Assembly (NCBI GenBank): GCA_025358315.1
Contig: JANYKA010000156.1
Location: forward strand, 1 to 35,188
DNA from: Gemmatimonadota bacterium
Lineage (GTDB): Bacteria; Gemmatimonadota; Gemmatimonadetes; Gemmatimonadales; Gemmatimonadaceae
Direction of reading: 5' to 3'
Length of the DNA: 35,188 nt
The notes under the pieces are model-generated. The model worked only from the letters and a program-made list of their open reading frames with translations, was not told the origin of the DNA and did no database searches. Numbering within the stretch: the first letter of the stretch is position 1; every line of letters begins with the position of its first letter. A program made the position numbers and the translations under genes. Of the stretch, positions 26,979 through 34,656 are shown piece by piece.

Positions 26979-27932
26979 TTAGCACCTCCAAACCATACCA
27001 TCCGACCGCTGCTGTACAATTCCCAACACTTCCAATCTGGCTACCGTCTCAACCACCTGCCGAACCGACATCCCAAGCCGGTACCCCAAATTATCCACGC
27101 TAGCCTCCCCTGGCGCCAATGCGTCCCAAACTCTGGTCTCCGGATACGTCAGCGCGGGCACGTTGGTTGGCCGCTTATCCGCCAACCCAAAGAGACCAAG
27201 GGCATCGGCAATGGAGCTGATCACCTGCGCCCCGTCCCGGAGCAACTGATTGCAGCCGGCGCTTCGTGGCGAGTCAATCTGCCCCGGAACGGCGGCCACA
27301 ATCCTCCCCAGTTCCAAGGCGTGGGTCGCGGTGTTCACCGCCCCGGACTTGTAAGGTGCTTCGACCACGATCGTCACTTTGGCGAGTGCGGCAATGATTC
27401 GATTGCGTTGCGGGAATGACCCCTGAAAGGCCTTGGTCCCCGGCTCGTATTCCGAGACCAGAAGTCCCCGCTCCCCGATCTCGGCGTGCAACGCTCGATG
27501 GGCCGCGGGATAGGGCACATTCACGCCAGTCCCAAGCACGGCGATAGTGTCGCCCGCACCCTCGAGTGCGCCCCGATGGGCCGCAGAATCGATTCCACGG
27601 GCCAGTCCGGAGACCACACCGATGCCAACCGCCACGAATGCCCGCGCGAGTTCGTCCGCGACCCTCATTCCGTACGGCGAGGCATCACGAGTGCCGACAA
27701 TGGCCACGAGCTGGCCGGGCGAGGCCTCGAGTAACTCGGTGCGCCCAATCGCATACAACGGACTGGGCGGGCGCAGGAGTTCCTTCAGCGACTCCGGATA
27801 AGCGGCAGAAGAACTTGGGGCATTCGACGAGCTGCCAGAACATCCGGCCAGCTCGACCAACTTTACGGAGCGAGCGGCTCGCGAACCCGGGTTAGCTCGT
27901 CGGCCTTCTTCAGTTCCAAGAGTTTTCGCCAC
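26979..27932 (-). CDS. dprA: DNA processing protein DprA
   Basis: DprA loads RecA onto incoming single-stranded DNA during natural transformation. This 317-aa protein has the Rossmann core with AIVGTRDASPYG, VVSGLARGIDSAAH and FPQRNRIIAAL, plus a C-terminal winged helix (about 265-317). The usual N-terminal SAM/HhH domain is absent. I keep GTG 27932 as start because AAGGA lies six bases upstream, even though it overlaps obgE by 70 bp. The alternative is TTG 27860, right after the obgE stop, which would give 293 aa. Confidence 0.93.
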   Translation of the reverse strand: MAKTLGTEEGRRANPGSRAARSVKLVELAGCSGSSSNAPSSSAAYPESLKELLRPPSPLYAIGRTELLEASPGQLVAIVGTRDASPYGMRVADELARAFVAVGIGVVSGLARGIDSAAHRGALEGAGDTIAVLGTGVNVPYPAAHRALHAEIGERGLLVSEYEPGTKAFQGSFPQRNRIIAALAKVTIVVEAPYKSGAVNTATHALELGRIVAAVPGQIDSPRSAGCNQLLRDGAQVISSIADALGLFGLADKRPTNVPALTYPETRVWDALAPGEASVDNLGYRLGMSVRQVVETVARLEVLGIVQQRSDGMVWRC

Positions 27933-28885
27933 CAGGCGTCCTTGAGCGCGTCGAGCCCGATCCGGCCCGCCGCCGAAATGGAGTACAGGCCAAACGCGCC
28001 CGTCGTCACGATCTCCGGCACGTAGTGCTCACCGAGCAGATCGAGCTTGGTGAAGACCACACAATGCGGTTTCGCAGCGAGTTCCGGTGAATACGCAATA
28101 ATCTCGGCGCGCAGCTGATCGTACTCCGCTTGCCAATCCATTGCGTCGATCGGAATCAGAAAGGCGAGCACGCGCGTGCGTTCGATGTGTCGCAGAAACT
28201 GCAGCCCCAATCCTTTCCCTTCGTGCGCGCCTTCGATGATCCCCGGAATATCGGCGACTACAAAAGTGCGCGAATCGGAGAGCTGAATAACGCCGAGGTT
28301 TGGTGCGAGGGTCGTGAAGGGATAGTCGGCGATTTTGGGGCGGGCCGCAGAAATCACCGAGAGCAATGTCGACTTGCCGGCGTTGGGCTGACCGACCAAT
28401 CCAATATCGGCGATGAGTTTTAGTTCCAGCTCCAGCGAACGCGTCTGCCCTTCTTCACCCGGCTGGAATTCGCGCGGCGCTTGATGCGTTGCCGTCTGAA
28501 AAAACGAATTGCCTTTTCCACCGCGGCCGCCTTTCGCAACAATTATTTCCTGACCGGATTCGAGAATCTCACCGAGAATCTGGCCGGTGTTGAGATCCTT
28601 GATCACAGTTCCCGGCGGAACGGGGAGCACAATGCTCGCGCCACCGCGTCCCGATTTATTCGAGCCGCTGCCGTGCTCGCCGCTTTCGGCTTCCCACTTG
28701 TCGCGATAGGTGTAGTCGAGCAAGGTGGCGAGGTTGTTGTCGCCAACGACGGTGATGTCACCGCCCTTGCCGCCTTCGCCACCGTCGGGGCCACCCATAG
28801 GTTCGCGCCACTCGCGTCGGAATGAACTGCAACCCGAACCGCCGTTGCCGGCAACTGCTTTTACTACTACTCGGTCGATGAACAT
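27863..28885 (-). CDS. obgE: Obg family GTPase ObgE/CgtA
   Basis: This essential GTPase takes part in large-subunit assembly and the stress response. The 340-aa protein begins with the glycine-rich Obg fold (MFIDRVVVKA, then repeated GGxGG to about residue 155). The GTPase domain has GQPNAGKS (165-172), the switch segment DYPFTT, DIPGIIEGA and FTKLDLL. There is no C-terminal Obg extension, as in many phyla. ATG 28885 has only a weak ribosome binding site. The 3' end overlaps the dprA reading frame. Confidence 0.97.
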   Translation of the reverse strand: MFIDRVVVKAVAGNGGSGCSSFRREWREPMGGPDGGEGGKGGDITVVGDNNLATLLDYTYRDKWEAESGEHGSGSNKSGRGGASIVLPVPPGTVIKDLNTGQILGEILESGQEIIVAKGGRGGKGNSFFQTATHQAPREFQPGEEGQTRSLELELKLIADIGLVGQPNAGKSTLLSVISAARPKIADYPFTTLAPNLGVIQLSDSRTFVVADIPGIIEGAHEGKGLGLQFLRHIERTRVLAFLIPIDAMDWQAEYDQLRAEIIAYSPELAAKPHCVVFTKLDLLGEHYVPEIVTTGAFGLYSISAAGRIGLDALKDAWWRKLLELKKADELTRVREPLAP

Positions 28886-28950
28886 GAGTCAAAACTAAGG
28901 GGTCACAGGGGGAAAGCTTACAATTGGCACTTACTGTGAAGGCCGAGGGG

Positions 28951-28985
28951 GCGATTTGGATTACGGGGCGGACGGCGGGCAACGT
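28951..28985. repeat. Single family 2 core
   Basis: A lone copy of the family 2 core (GGATTACGGGGCGGACGGCG at its centre) lies in the 110-bp gap between the carboxymuconolactone-decarboxylase-like gene and obgE. It has neither the tandem units nor the inverted partner seen at 31797-32645. Confidence 0.7.
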
Positions 28986-28995
28986 GGGTTGCGCG

Positions 28996-29700
28996 CTACT
29001 TACCCTGGACTCGCGCCCAAAGCATTTGGGCTCGTTTCAGGTTTGTTGGATCAACGACTCCATCCAGGCAATCGAGCGTGGCCGTCACGGCTCGCGCGCC
29101 TGCGCCCGCATTGAGGGCGCCGTGGAGATGCGAGTGGAGTTGACGGTCCTGCCCTGCGGCGACACATGCGGCGATGATGCACAGTTCCCTTCGCTGTAAA
29201 TCCAGTCCCGGCCGGGAGAGGACCTTGCCGTACCCTTCGACTATCATCCAGTCATCGAGCGCGGGGTGGAGGGCGCGAATGTTCATTCGAAGCTTCTCGT
29301 AATTCTTTCCATAGACGACTTCGCACGTCTCCTCGCCCTGCTTCCGCCAACTGAACACGTTCTCGTACGATTCTACGTTCCCGTTCCGCTCCGCTCCGCT
29401 CCCGCCCAGCGCCCGCCGCCACTCGCGGGCAGCGTTCAATGCCCGAGGGAAACCGGCGAACAGGTACGATTGCAGCACGACCTCCTCCACCCACTCCGGC
29501 GGGACACTTTCTGCCGTGCCATTGCCGTCACTGCCGGCACCGCGGTCACCGCCGTCTCTGCCGGCACCGGTGCATTCGGCGAACGCTTCACGCACCGCCT
29601 CTTCGGAACCCCCGGTTATCCGGGCGGCCAAGCGAACGAGCGACGCCGTTGCGCCATCGAACGAGGGAATAGTAGCCGCAGAGTTCGGGTGTGACGTCAT
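28996..29700 (-). CDS. Carboxymuconolactone decarboxylase family protein
   Basis: This 234-aa helical protein ends in a CMD/AhpD-like domain (PF02627, about residues 130-225) with RRELCIIAACVAAGQDRQL and HSHLHGALNAG. The CxxC pair of AhpD peroxidases, normally just before the histidine segment, is absent (GQDRQLHSH). A peroxidase role is therefore unlikely, and the substrate is unknown. Residues about 44-64 are a glycine- and aspartate-rich low-complexity insertion. A second such patch lies near 96-104. ATG 29700 has AAGGA nine bases upstream. It is transcribed towards obgE, but the gap suggests separate control. Confidence 0.8.
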   Translation of the reverse strand: MTSHPNSAATIPSFDGATASLVRLAARITGGSEEAVREAFAECTGAGRDGGDRGAGSDGNGTAESVPPEWVEEVVLQSYLFAGFPRALNAAREWRRALGGSGAERNGNVESYENVFSWRKQGEETCEVVYGKNYEKLRMNIRALHPALDDWMIVEGYGKVLSRPGLDLQRRELCIIAACVAAGQDRQLHSHLHGALNAGAGARAVTATLDCLDGVVDPTNLKRAQMLWARVQGK

Positions 29701-29770
29701 CGAAACATTTCCTTAGGGGGCGGGTTATTGCATAGGAGCCGCAAACTGCGAGCAAAAGCGGCGCGTCCTT

Positions 29771-29782
29771 ACTAAATTTAGT
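29771..29782. promoter_or_regulatory. Perfect 12-bp palindrome in divergent intergenic region
   Basis: ACTAAATTTAGT is a perfect palindrome. It sits 37 bp before the lipoprotein start and 71 bp before the divergent CMD-like gene start, in an AT-rich patch. It could be an operator or part of overlapping promoters. No regulator can be named. Confidence 0.4.
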
Positions 29783-29818
29783 CCATCTAAACTGACCGAC
29801 TGTCTTTCTGAGGCTCGA

Positions 29819-30319
29819 ATGAACCTGAATCAAACGAAAGTACTGCTCCTGCTGTCGCTCCTCGCCACGGCCGCCTGCTCAAAAGACAAGGCCAAAGACG
29901 ACGAAGAAAAGCCCGTCGCGACCCAGACTCCACAGGAATATCGCGCTCGGCAACAGAAATTCGCCGACTCCGTGCTCAACGCCTCGTCGAGTGCCAAAAC
30001 CGTCGTCGAGAAACTTGGCAAAGGGTACGAAGTCGGTAGTATCAAAATGCGCGATAGCGTCGCTACCCTCGCCGCCGATACCACCGCCCACTGTTTCAAA
30101 GTCGGCCGAGCCACCGACCCGTATCTCGCGGGGACGGTGTCGTTCTGGGTGAATATGAATGTGACGGGGTCGGATATCGTCCGCATTCAGAAATCCGAGT
30201 GGACGTCGACTGCCGGCAATATTGTGGACGCGTGCTTGAATCAGCTGGCGAAAAGGTGGACGTTCGATTCGGCGATCGCTAAGCCGGGCGCGTACATCGT
30301 GCAGGTGCAGTTCAAGTAA
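29819..30319 (+). CDS. Lipoprotein with AgmX/PglI-like C-terminal domain
   Basis: This 166-aa protein begins with a lipoprotein signal ending in LLATAAC (cysteine near residue 20). A charged linker with lysines and aspartates (21-35) and a helical segment follow. The last 75 or so residues (YLAGTVSFWVNMNVTGSDIV..., a CLNQLAKRWTF segment and a closing YIVQVQFK) have the TonB-like pattern of AgmX/PglI C-terminal domains, found in envelope motility and transport systems. The ribosome binding site GAGG lies five bases before the ATG. It has no operon partner. The function is unknown. Confidence 0.7.
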   Translation: MNLNQTKVLLLLSLLATAACSKDKAKDDEEKPVATQTPQEYRARQQKFADSVLNASSSAKTVVEKLGKGYEVGSIKMRDSVATLAADTTAHCFKVGRATDPYLAGTVSFWVNMNVTGSDIVRIQKSEWTSTAGNIVDACLNQLAKRWTFDSAIAKPGAYIVQVQFK

Positions 30320-30365
30320 CGCGCTGCTCGTTCGCTTTTCACAACAGCTAAATAAAGTTCGGCGC

Positions 30366-30490
30366 GCGGGTCGGGCTCGGGGAGCTCGCTTTGACGGGCC
30401 TATCGCTTACACGCATCGAGCCTCGCCCTCAAGGCGAGTCTCGCGCTACGCGATGGGCCCGTCGGCGCGAGCCCCCCGAACCCGCCCTGC
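30366..30490. repeat. Large imperfect hairpin after the lipoprotein gene
   Basis: The outer arms GGGCTCGGGGAGCTCGC...GACGGGCC and GGGCCCGTCGGCGCGAGCCC pair over about 40 bp. Inside, GAGCCTCGCC and GGCGAGTCTC pair around a CTCAA loop. The transcript would fold into one rod of about 125 nt, followed on the plus strand by TCTTTTGTATTTTG, so it could also act as a terminator. No gene is present here. Confidence 0.7.
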
Positions 30491-30587
30491 AAGTCTTTTG
30501 TATTTTGCTTAGCGCTCACACCTAAGCGCATCACGCGCACGGAGCACGCCTGCGCGGTTCAGCTCACGCACACTGCGGTTATTGCCC

Positions 30588-30750
30588 GCTCTCGCACATT
30601 AGCTCGAAGGAAGGGCGAGTGCATTCACTCCACAGGGCCCCGTGGCTGCCGTGTGCCATGGGCCAGTTGGCCGATGGCATACGGATGCCACTTGCAGGCC
30701 CGAAGGAGTGAGTGCGCGCGCCCGACCGCAACGCACAAATGCGAGAGCCT
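30588..30750. repeat. Second large hairpin, before the asparaginase 3' end
   Basis: Nested inverted segments are GCTCTCGCACATT with AAATGCGAGAGC, GAGTGCATTCACTCC with GGAGTGAGTGCGCGC, and GTGGCTGCCGTGTGCCAT with ATGGCATACGGATGCCAC. Together they make an imperfect hairpin of about 160 nt. It lies 15 bp beyond the asparaginase stop and, with the hairpin at 30366-30490, fills the 445-bp gap between two convergent genes. Confidence 0.65.
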
Positions 30751-30764
30751 CCCACTATCAAACG

Positions 30765-31754
30765 CTAGCGCGCGAGCCGAACCTCGCCAACAATCTCATT
30801 GCGCGTGTTGCGAATCGGCTTGTGCGCCCACTCCGCCATGCGGGGAGTCAACGTCTCCGGCAACTCCCCCAACAACTGCAACGCCCGGATCACCGCGATG
30901 TGCTGCGCACGCAACGCGCCGTCCTCTACCTTAATCGCAATCCCAATCCCCGATTCCGGAATCGCCAGCGAGTGCACGCCCTCGGCGCCCACCTTGGCAA
31001 TCACCCGACCGCCAGTCTCCTGCAATATCATCGTGTCGAAACGATCCGTGCCACCAATTAAATGCGGATGGGCGCGCATCGCCGCGGCGATGCGCGACGG
31101 AAGTTCTTCGCCCGCTTGTACGGCGCGCGCCCAACGCGAGTAGGCCAGCGCCATCCGGTCGATCGGCAACGCCATCACCACAACGCCGCAGCCATCAACG
31201 CCGATCGGCATGTCATCAACACCGACGCCACTCCACGCCGCGACTTCGTTCAGGCAACTGCGCTGCACCGGATGCTCGGCGCGTTCGTATCCCTGCAGCG
31301 CCCAACCGGCAGTGTACGCGCGGCCGAGCATCGCGGCGTGCTTGCCTGAACAATTATTGTGTAAGCGCGAATATTGGCGACCACTCTCGCGAGCCATCTT
31401 GACGCCGCGCGCCGAGAGAGGCTCGTGCGGGCCGCAAGCCAGATCGCCCTCTTCCAAGCCCATCGACGCGAGCATGCGCTCGACCACCACAAGATGTTCG
31501 GGCTCGCCACCGTGCGAGGCGCAGGCGAGGGCGAGTTCCTCGTCGCCCCAACCGAGTTTGTCGAATCCGCCGGAGGTAAGAAACGGGAGGACTTGAAACA
31601 TCTTGGAGCAGGACCGCCACATCGTCAACATCGAATGATCGTGGGCGGTAGCGATCAAGGCTTCATTCGGACCGATGACGGCAGCGTGAACCAAGTGCCG
31701 GGATTCGATGGTATCAGCGCGGGTTACTACTACGTCCAGGGCGAGCGGGATCAT
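30765..31754 (-). CDS. Asparaginase (L-asparaginase II type, PF06089)
   Basis: This 329-aa protein matches the rhizobial-type thermolabile asparaginase family, which hydrolyses L-asparagine to aspartate and ammonia and is unrelated to AnsA/AnsB. Visible conserved parts are the early RSCSKMFQVLP, SHGGEPEHL, HNNCSGKHAAML and the late GVDGCG segment with GGTDRFDT. No signal peptide is visible, so it is cytoplasmic. ATG 31754 is preceded by a perfect hairpin and then by the family 2 element. It appears to be a single gene. Confidence 0.92.
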   Translation of the reverse strand: MIPLALDVVVTRADTIESRHLVHAAVIGPNEALIATAHDHSMLTMWRSCSKMFQVLPFLTSGGFDKLGWGDEELALACASHGGEPEHLVVVERMLASMGLEEGDLACGPHEPLSARGVKMARESGRQYSRLHNNCSGKHAAMLGRAYTAGWALQGYERAEHPVQRSCLNEVAAWSGVGVDDMPIGVDGCGVVVMALPIDRMALAYSRWARAVQAGEELPSRIAAAMRAHPHLIGGTDRFDTMILQETGGRVIAKVGAEGVHSLAIPESGIGIAIKVEDGALRAQHIAVIRALQLLGELPETLTPRMAEWAHKPIRNTRNEIVGEVRLAR

Positions 31755-31760
31755 TCTGGA

Positions 31761-31778
31761 ATGTAGTGGGGACTACAT
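31761..31778. promoter_or_regulatory. Perfect hairpin just before the asparaginase start
   Basis: ATGTAGT GGGG ACTACAT has seven-base arms with a four-base loop and lies six bases upstream of the asparaginase ATG on its coding strand. In the mRNA it would cover the ribosome binding region. It may be a translation control element, an operator, or the boundary of the adjacent repeat element. Confidence 0.5.
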
Positions 31779-31796
31779 GCGATAATGAAAGGGCTT

Positions 31797-31956
31797 GGGG
31801 GATTACGGGGCGGACGGCGGACAGGGAGTCACCTATTGGTCGAGTTTTTTGGGAAAGGGCTTGGGGGATTACTGGGCGGACGGCGGACAGTGATTCACTG
31901 ATGGGTCGGGGTGGTGCGAAAGGTCGAGGGGGGATTACTGGGCGGACGGCGGTCAG
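31797..31956 (+). repeat. Family 2 left arm: three 66-bp tandem units
   Basis: Three copies of a 28-bp core (GGGGGATTACTGGGCGGACG plus GCGGACAG) start at 31797, 31863 and 31929, exactly 66 bp apart. Two different 38-bp spacers, A then B, lie between them. The arm is inverted relative to 32467-32645 and precedes the four-helix-bundle gene. Confidence 0.92.
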
Positions 31957-32016
31957 CGGATTCGGATGGCGTTGAAATGATTGTGTCGAATGCGATTCAC
32001 GATACGATCGTGCGGG

Positions 32017-32463
32017 ATGAGGGATTCTGTTTTTGAAGGGCAATATGAAAAGTGGGCGGCGGCGCAGCCGGAGTTGCTTCGCGCAGATATTCTGTGGGCA
32101 TTGGATTCGTACCGGCTCGCGCTCTACTTGGTGGAACTCTCGACGACTGATATGCGGCGGGCGCGCGACGGCGATCTTGCAGCCGCTCGACGGCAATTAT
32201 TGAAGGCCGTAATTTCTATCAGTGCGAATATCGCCGAGGGGTACAGTCGCCCCACAATGGCAGATCGATCGCGATTCTTCGCGTACGCATTGGGGTCCAC
32301 CAGGGAAGCCGTCACCTGGTACGCGTCCTTCCGCATTTCACTGGGCGACACAACCCTGTTCGCCCGCTACACCCACCTAGCCCGCCTCCGCCGAATCCTA
32401 ATTGCGACTCAGCGCACCCAACATTTCCATCTCCCCCCCAACACCTTCACCCCCGGGATTTAA
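32017..32463 (+). CDS. Four-helix-bundle protein (23S rRNA IVS-encoded type)
   Basis: This 148-aa protein belongs to the S23/TIGR02436 four-helix-bundle family, best known from intervening sequences inside 23S rRNA genes and related to the Avd proteins of diversity-generating retroelements. Diagnostic segments are ISANIAEGYSRPT (68-80) and RFFAYALGSTREA (86-98). The family function is unknown; Avd binds nucleic acid. ATG 32017 is preferred. In-frame TTG 31981 and ATG 31990 also exist, but a small hairpin CACGAT-ACG-ATCGTG (31998-32012) falls between them and ATG 32017. Reverse transcriptase and rRNA sequence are absent nearby. The gene is flanked on both sides by inverted family 2 arrays. Confidence 0.85.
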   Translation: MRDSVFEGQYEKWAAAQPELLRADILWALDSYRLALYLVELSTTDMRRARDGDLAAARRQLLKAVISISANIAEGYSRPTMADRSRFFAYALGSTREAVTWYASFRISLGDTTLFARYTHLARLRRILIATQRTQHFHLPPNTFTPGI

Positions 32464-32466
32464 ACG

Positions 32467-32645
32467 CTGTCCGCCGTCCGCTCAGTAGGCCTCCACGACC
32501 TTTCCCAGAAACCCGACCAACAAGGTGACTCCCTGTCCGCCGTCCGCTCAGTAATCCCCCGCGACCTTTCGCAGCAACCCGACCCAACAATGAATCCCTG
32601 TCCGCCGTCCGCTCAGTAATCCCCCACGACCCTCCCGCTGACTCC
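32467..32645 (-). repeat. Family 2 right arm: three 65-66-bp tandem units, inverted
   Basis: Cores CTGTCCGCCGTCCGCTCAGT start at 32467, 32533 and 32598. Spacers here are of the same A and B types as in the left array. Read from the outside in, the order is B then A, whereas the left array has A then B. The array ends directly at the TAG stop of the heptose kinase gene (32646-32648). Confidence 0.92.
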
Positions 32646-33647
32646 CTATCCCACAACCCCCAAATCAAACGCCTCCAAAACCTCTCCCACTGAAACAGTA
32701 GCCGCCCCCAATTTCCCGACTTCAACTCCAGCAGCATAGTTAGCAATCACCGCCGCCTCCAATGCCGTCGCCCCCGACGCCAACATCGCCGCCAGATAAG
32801 CTGTGACCGTGTCCCCCGCTCCCACTACGTCATACACTTCGCGGGCGGTAGTCGGAATCCGATGCACACCCGTCGCGCCTTTCTCGATCAGCGCCATTCC
32901 GTTTTCGCTCAGCGTGAGCAAAATGGATTCGACGCCGAGTCGTTCAACTAAAGCCGGCAACGTCTCCGGATGTTCCACGTCGATGGCCGCGCCGAGTGCG
33001 GCCTCGAGTTCGCGACGGTTCGGTTTGAAGACAGTCGCGCCGGTGTAGGAGAAAAAATTGCGATACTTAGGATCCACAACCACCGGAATTTTCTTTTTGG
33101 CAGCAATGGCGAGCGCGTGCGCAATAACGGCCGGCACCAGCACTCCCTTGTTGTAGTCCTCAAGAATCAACGCGTCCGCATCACCGAGCGCTTTGGTAAT
33201 CGCGCTGTTGAGCAGTCCGATTTCGGCGGGTGTGCAATCTTCGTCCACTTCTTCGTCCACCCTCACCAACTGCTGAGCGCGGGCGAGAACTCTCGTTTTT
33301 GTCGTCGTCGGGCGATTGACTGCCACGAGCCCGCGCGTGTCGCCGCCGATGGCCATCATCATGTCCCGCAGTTGCTGCGCGGACTGATCCTTCCCCACCG
33401 TGGCGACGAGTTCAACCTGAGCGCCGAGCGCTGCGACATTTTGGGCGACGTTGGCGGCGCCGCCGAGTGCGTGGCGTTTATCGCGAACCCTCACCACCGG
33501 CACCGGGGCTTCGGGCGAAATGCGGTCGACGTCGCCGCGCAAATACACGTCGAGCATCGCGTCGCCGATGACAACAATGCGATGCTTCGGTGACAGCGCG
33601 AGGAGCGCCGCGATGCGGTCGCGCGAGATTGGCTGAGTAGAGGGCAC
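32646..33647 (-). CDS. rfaE1: D-glycero-beta-D-manno-heptose-7-phosphate kinase
   Basis: This 333-aa PfkB-family kinase phosphorylates heptose-7-phosphate at position 1 on the way to ADP-heptose for the LPS inner core. Visible are RISPEAPVPVV near residue 42, the glycine-rich HALGGAANVAQNVAALGA and the catalytic VVGAGDTVTAYLAAML. The protein stops after the kinase domain, so the adenylyltransferase (HldE C-terminal half) must be a separate gene, not in this window. The GTG start (33647) is divergent from the EamA gene by 85 bp. It is evidence for an LPS-bearing outer membrane. Confidence 0.93.
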   Translation of the reverse strand: MPSTQPISRDRIAALLALSPKHRIVVIGDAMLDVYLRGDVDRISPEAPVPVVRVRDKRHALGGAANVAQNVAALGAQVELVATVGKDQSAQQLRDMMMAIGGDTRGLVAVNRPTTTKTRVLARAQQLVRVDEEVDEDCTPAEIGLLNSAITKALGDADALILEDYNKGVLVPAVIAHALAIAAKKKIPVVVDPKYRNFFSYTGATVFKPNRRELEAALGAAIDVEHPETLPALVERLGVESILLTLSENGMALIEKGATGVHRIPTTAREVYDVVGAGDTVTAYLAAMLASGATALEAAVIANYAAGVEVGKLGAATVSVGEVLEAFDLGVVG

Positions 33648-33732
33648 GGCTTAACGTATCGAATGCCGCCCGCGAGTGCGAGATTTCCCGAATGAACTTC
33701 ACGAACCACGCATACCAGCGGGCCTGCCCAGC

Positions 33733-34656
33733 GTGACCCATTCTCCCCCACCCGTCCGCGCCCGCCCGGCGATCGCGCCCCTCGTTCTCGTGGCCGCCGT
33801 ACTCGGCATCTCGATCTCCGGCCCCCTCGTCCGGCTCTCGCATTCCGACCCGCTGGTGATCGCGCTCTGGAGAATCGGGATTTCGATTGCCATCATTTAT
33901 TCCATCCTGCTCTTCAATGGGCAATGGAAACAGTGGCGCGCCCTCTCGCGTAGCGATCTCCTCGCCGCCGTCGCCGCCGGCGGATTTCTCGCGCTGCATT
34001 TCTGGAGCTGGATTTCGTCTATCGGGATGACGTCTGTCGCGGCGAGTGTCGTGCTCGTTAATATCCATCCGATCATCGTCGTCTTTGGGTCCGCACTTTG
34101 GCTTGGGGAGAAACCCACCCGCCCCCAACTGATCGGGATTGGCGTCTCCCTGATCGGTGCCCTCATACTCGGCTACGGCGACGCCCGCGGTGCCGCTACA
34201 GTCGCCGGGTCACGGGCGCTGATGGGCGATGCACTGGCAGTCGTCGGCGCCGTAACCGTATCTGCCTACCTACTACTCGGCAGACGCGTCCGCCAGAAAC
34301 TGGATCTCTGGCCGTACGTGGGATTCGTGTATTCCGTCTGCTTTGTGATCGTACTGGCGATTGCCCTCGTGCGCGGCGTGCAAATCATCCCAACCGGAGC
34401 AACGGCACCGCGTGAGCTCGCCCTCTTCGCCGCGATGGCACTCGGCCCGATGATGTTGGGCCACACAGGATTCAATTGGGCATTACGATATTTCCCGGCC
34501 TACTTCGTCAGTCTGGCTGCGCTCTGTGAGCCGGTAGGGGCTACCATATTGGCCGCGGTGATTCCGGGGATTGCCGAAATGCCTGGGGGGCTCACCCTAA
34601 TCGGCGGGGCGGTTGTGCTTGGGGGGATTGGACTGACTGCGGGCAGGAAGAAATGA
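33733..34656 (+). CDS. EamA family (DMT superfamily) transporter
   Basis: This protein of about 307 aa has ten predicted hydrophobic helices in two repeated EamA domains, typical of drug/metabolite transporters. The first repeat has SGPLVRLSHSDPLVIALWR, and the second ends in the LGGIGLTAGRKK tail. The substrate cannot be predicted. GTG 33733 is preferred because the sequence then begins shortly before the first helix; the frame is open from GTG 33676. Neither start has a strong ribosome binding site. The TGA stop overlaps the outer end of a family 1 repeat. Confidence 0.9.
   Translation: MTHSPPPVRARPAIAPLVLVAAVLGISISGPLVRLSHSDPLVIALWRIGISIAIIYSILLFNGQWKQWRALSRSDLLAAVAAGGFLALHFWSWISSIGMTSVAASVVLVNIHPIIVVFGSALWLGEKPTRPQLIGIGVSLIGALILGYGDARGAATVAGSRALMGDALAVVGAVTVSAYLLLGRRVRQKLDLWPYVGFVYSVCFVIVLAIALVRGVQIIPTGATAPRELALFAAMALGPMMLGHTGFNWALRYFPAYFVSLAALCEPVGATILAAVIPGIAEMPGGLTLIGGAVVLGGIGLTAGRKK

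Larger units (their letters stand above)
31797..32645. mobile_element. Putative IVS-like inverted-repeat cassette with four-helix-bundle gene
   Basis: Two family 2 arrays of three units each, in inverted orientation, enclose a single four-helix-bundle gene whose stop codon lies 3 bp from the right array. The unit is about 850 bp and sits between the asparaginase 5' end and the heptose kinase stop codon. The layout (long stem, gene in the loop) is that of 23S rRNA intervening sequences, but here it lies between protein genes. No transposase is present and mobility is inferred. Confidence 0.45.

Noticed and set aside
31797-32645. CRISPR array: 28-bp repeats with spacers of about 38 bp
   Set aside because: There are only three repeats per arm, the spacers are two recurring types shared by both arms, the arms are inverted, and no cas gene is present.
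31797-32645. Diversity-generating retroelement, because Avd is a four-helix-bundle protein
   Set aside because: No reverse transcriptase and no template/variable repeat pair are seen in the neighbourhood.
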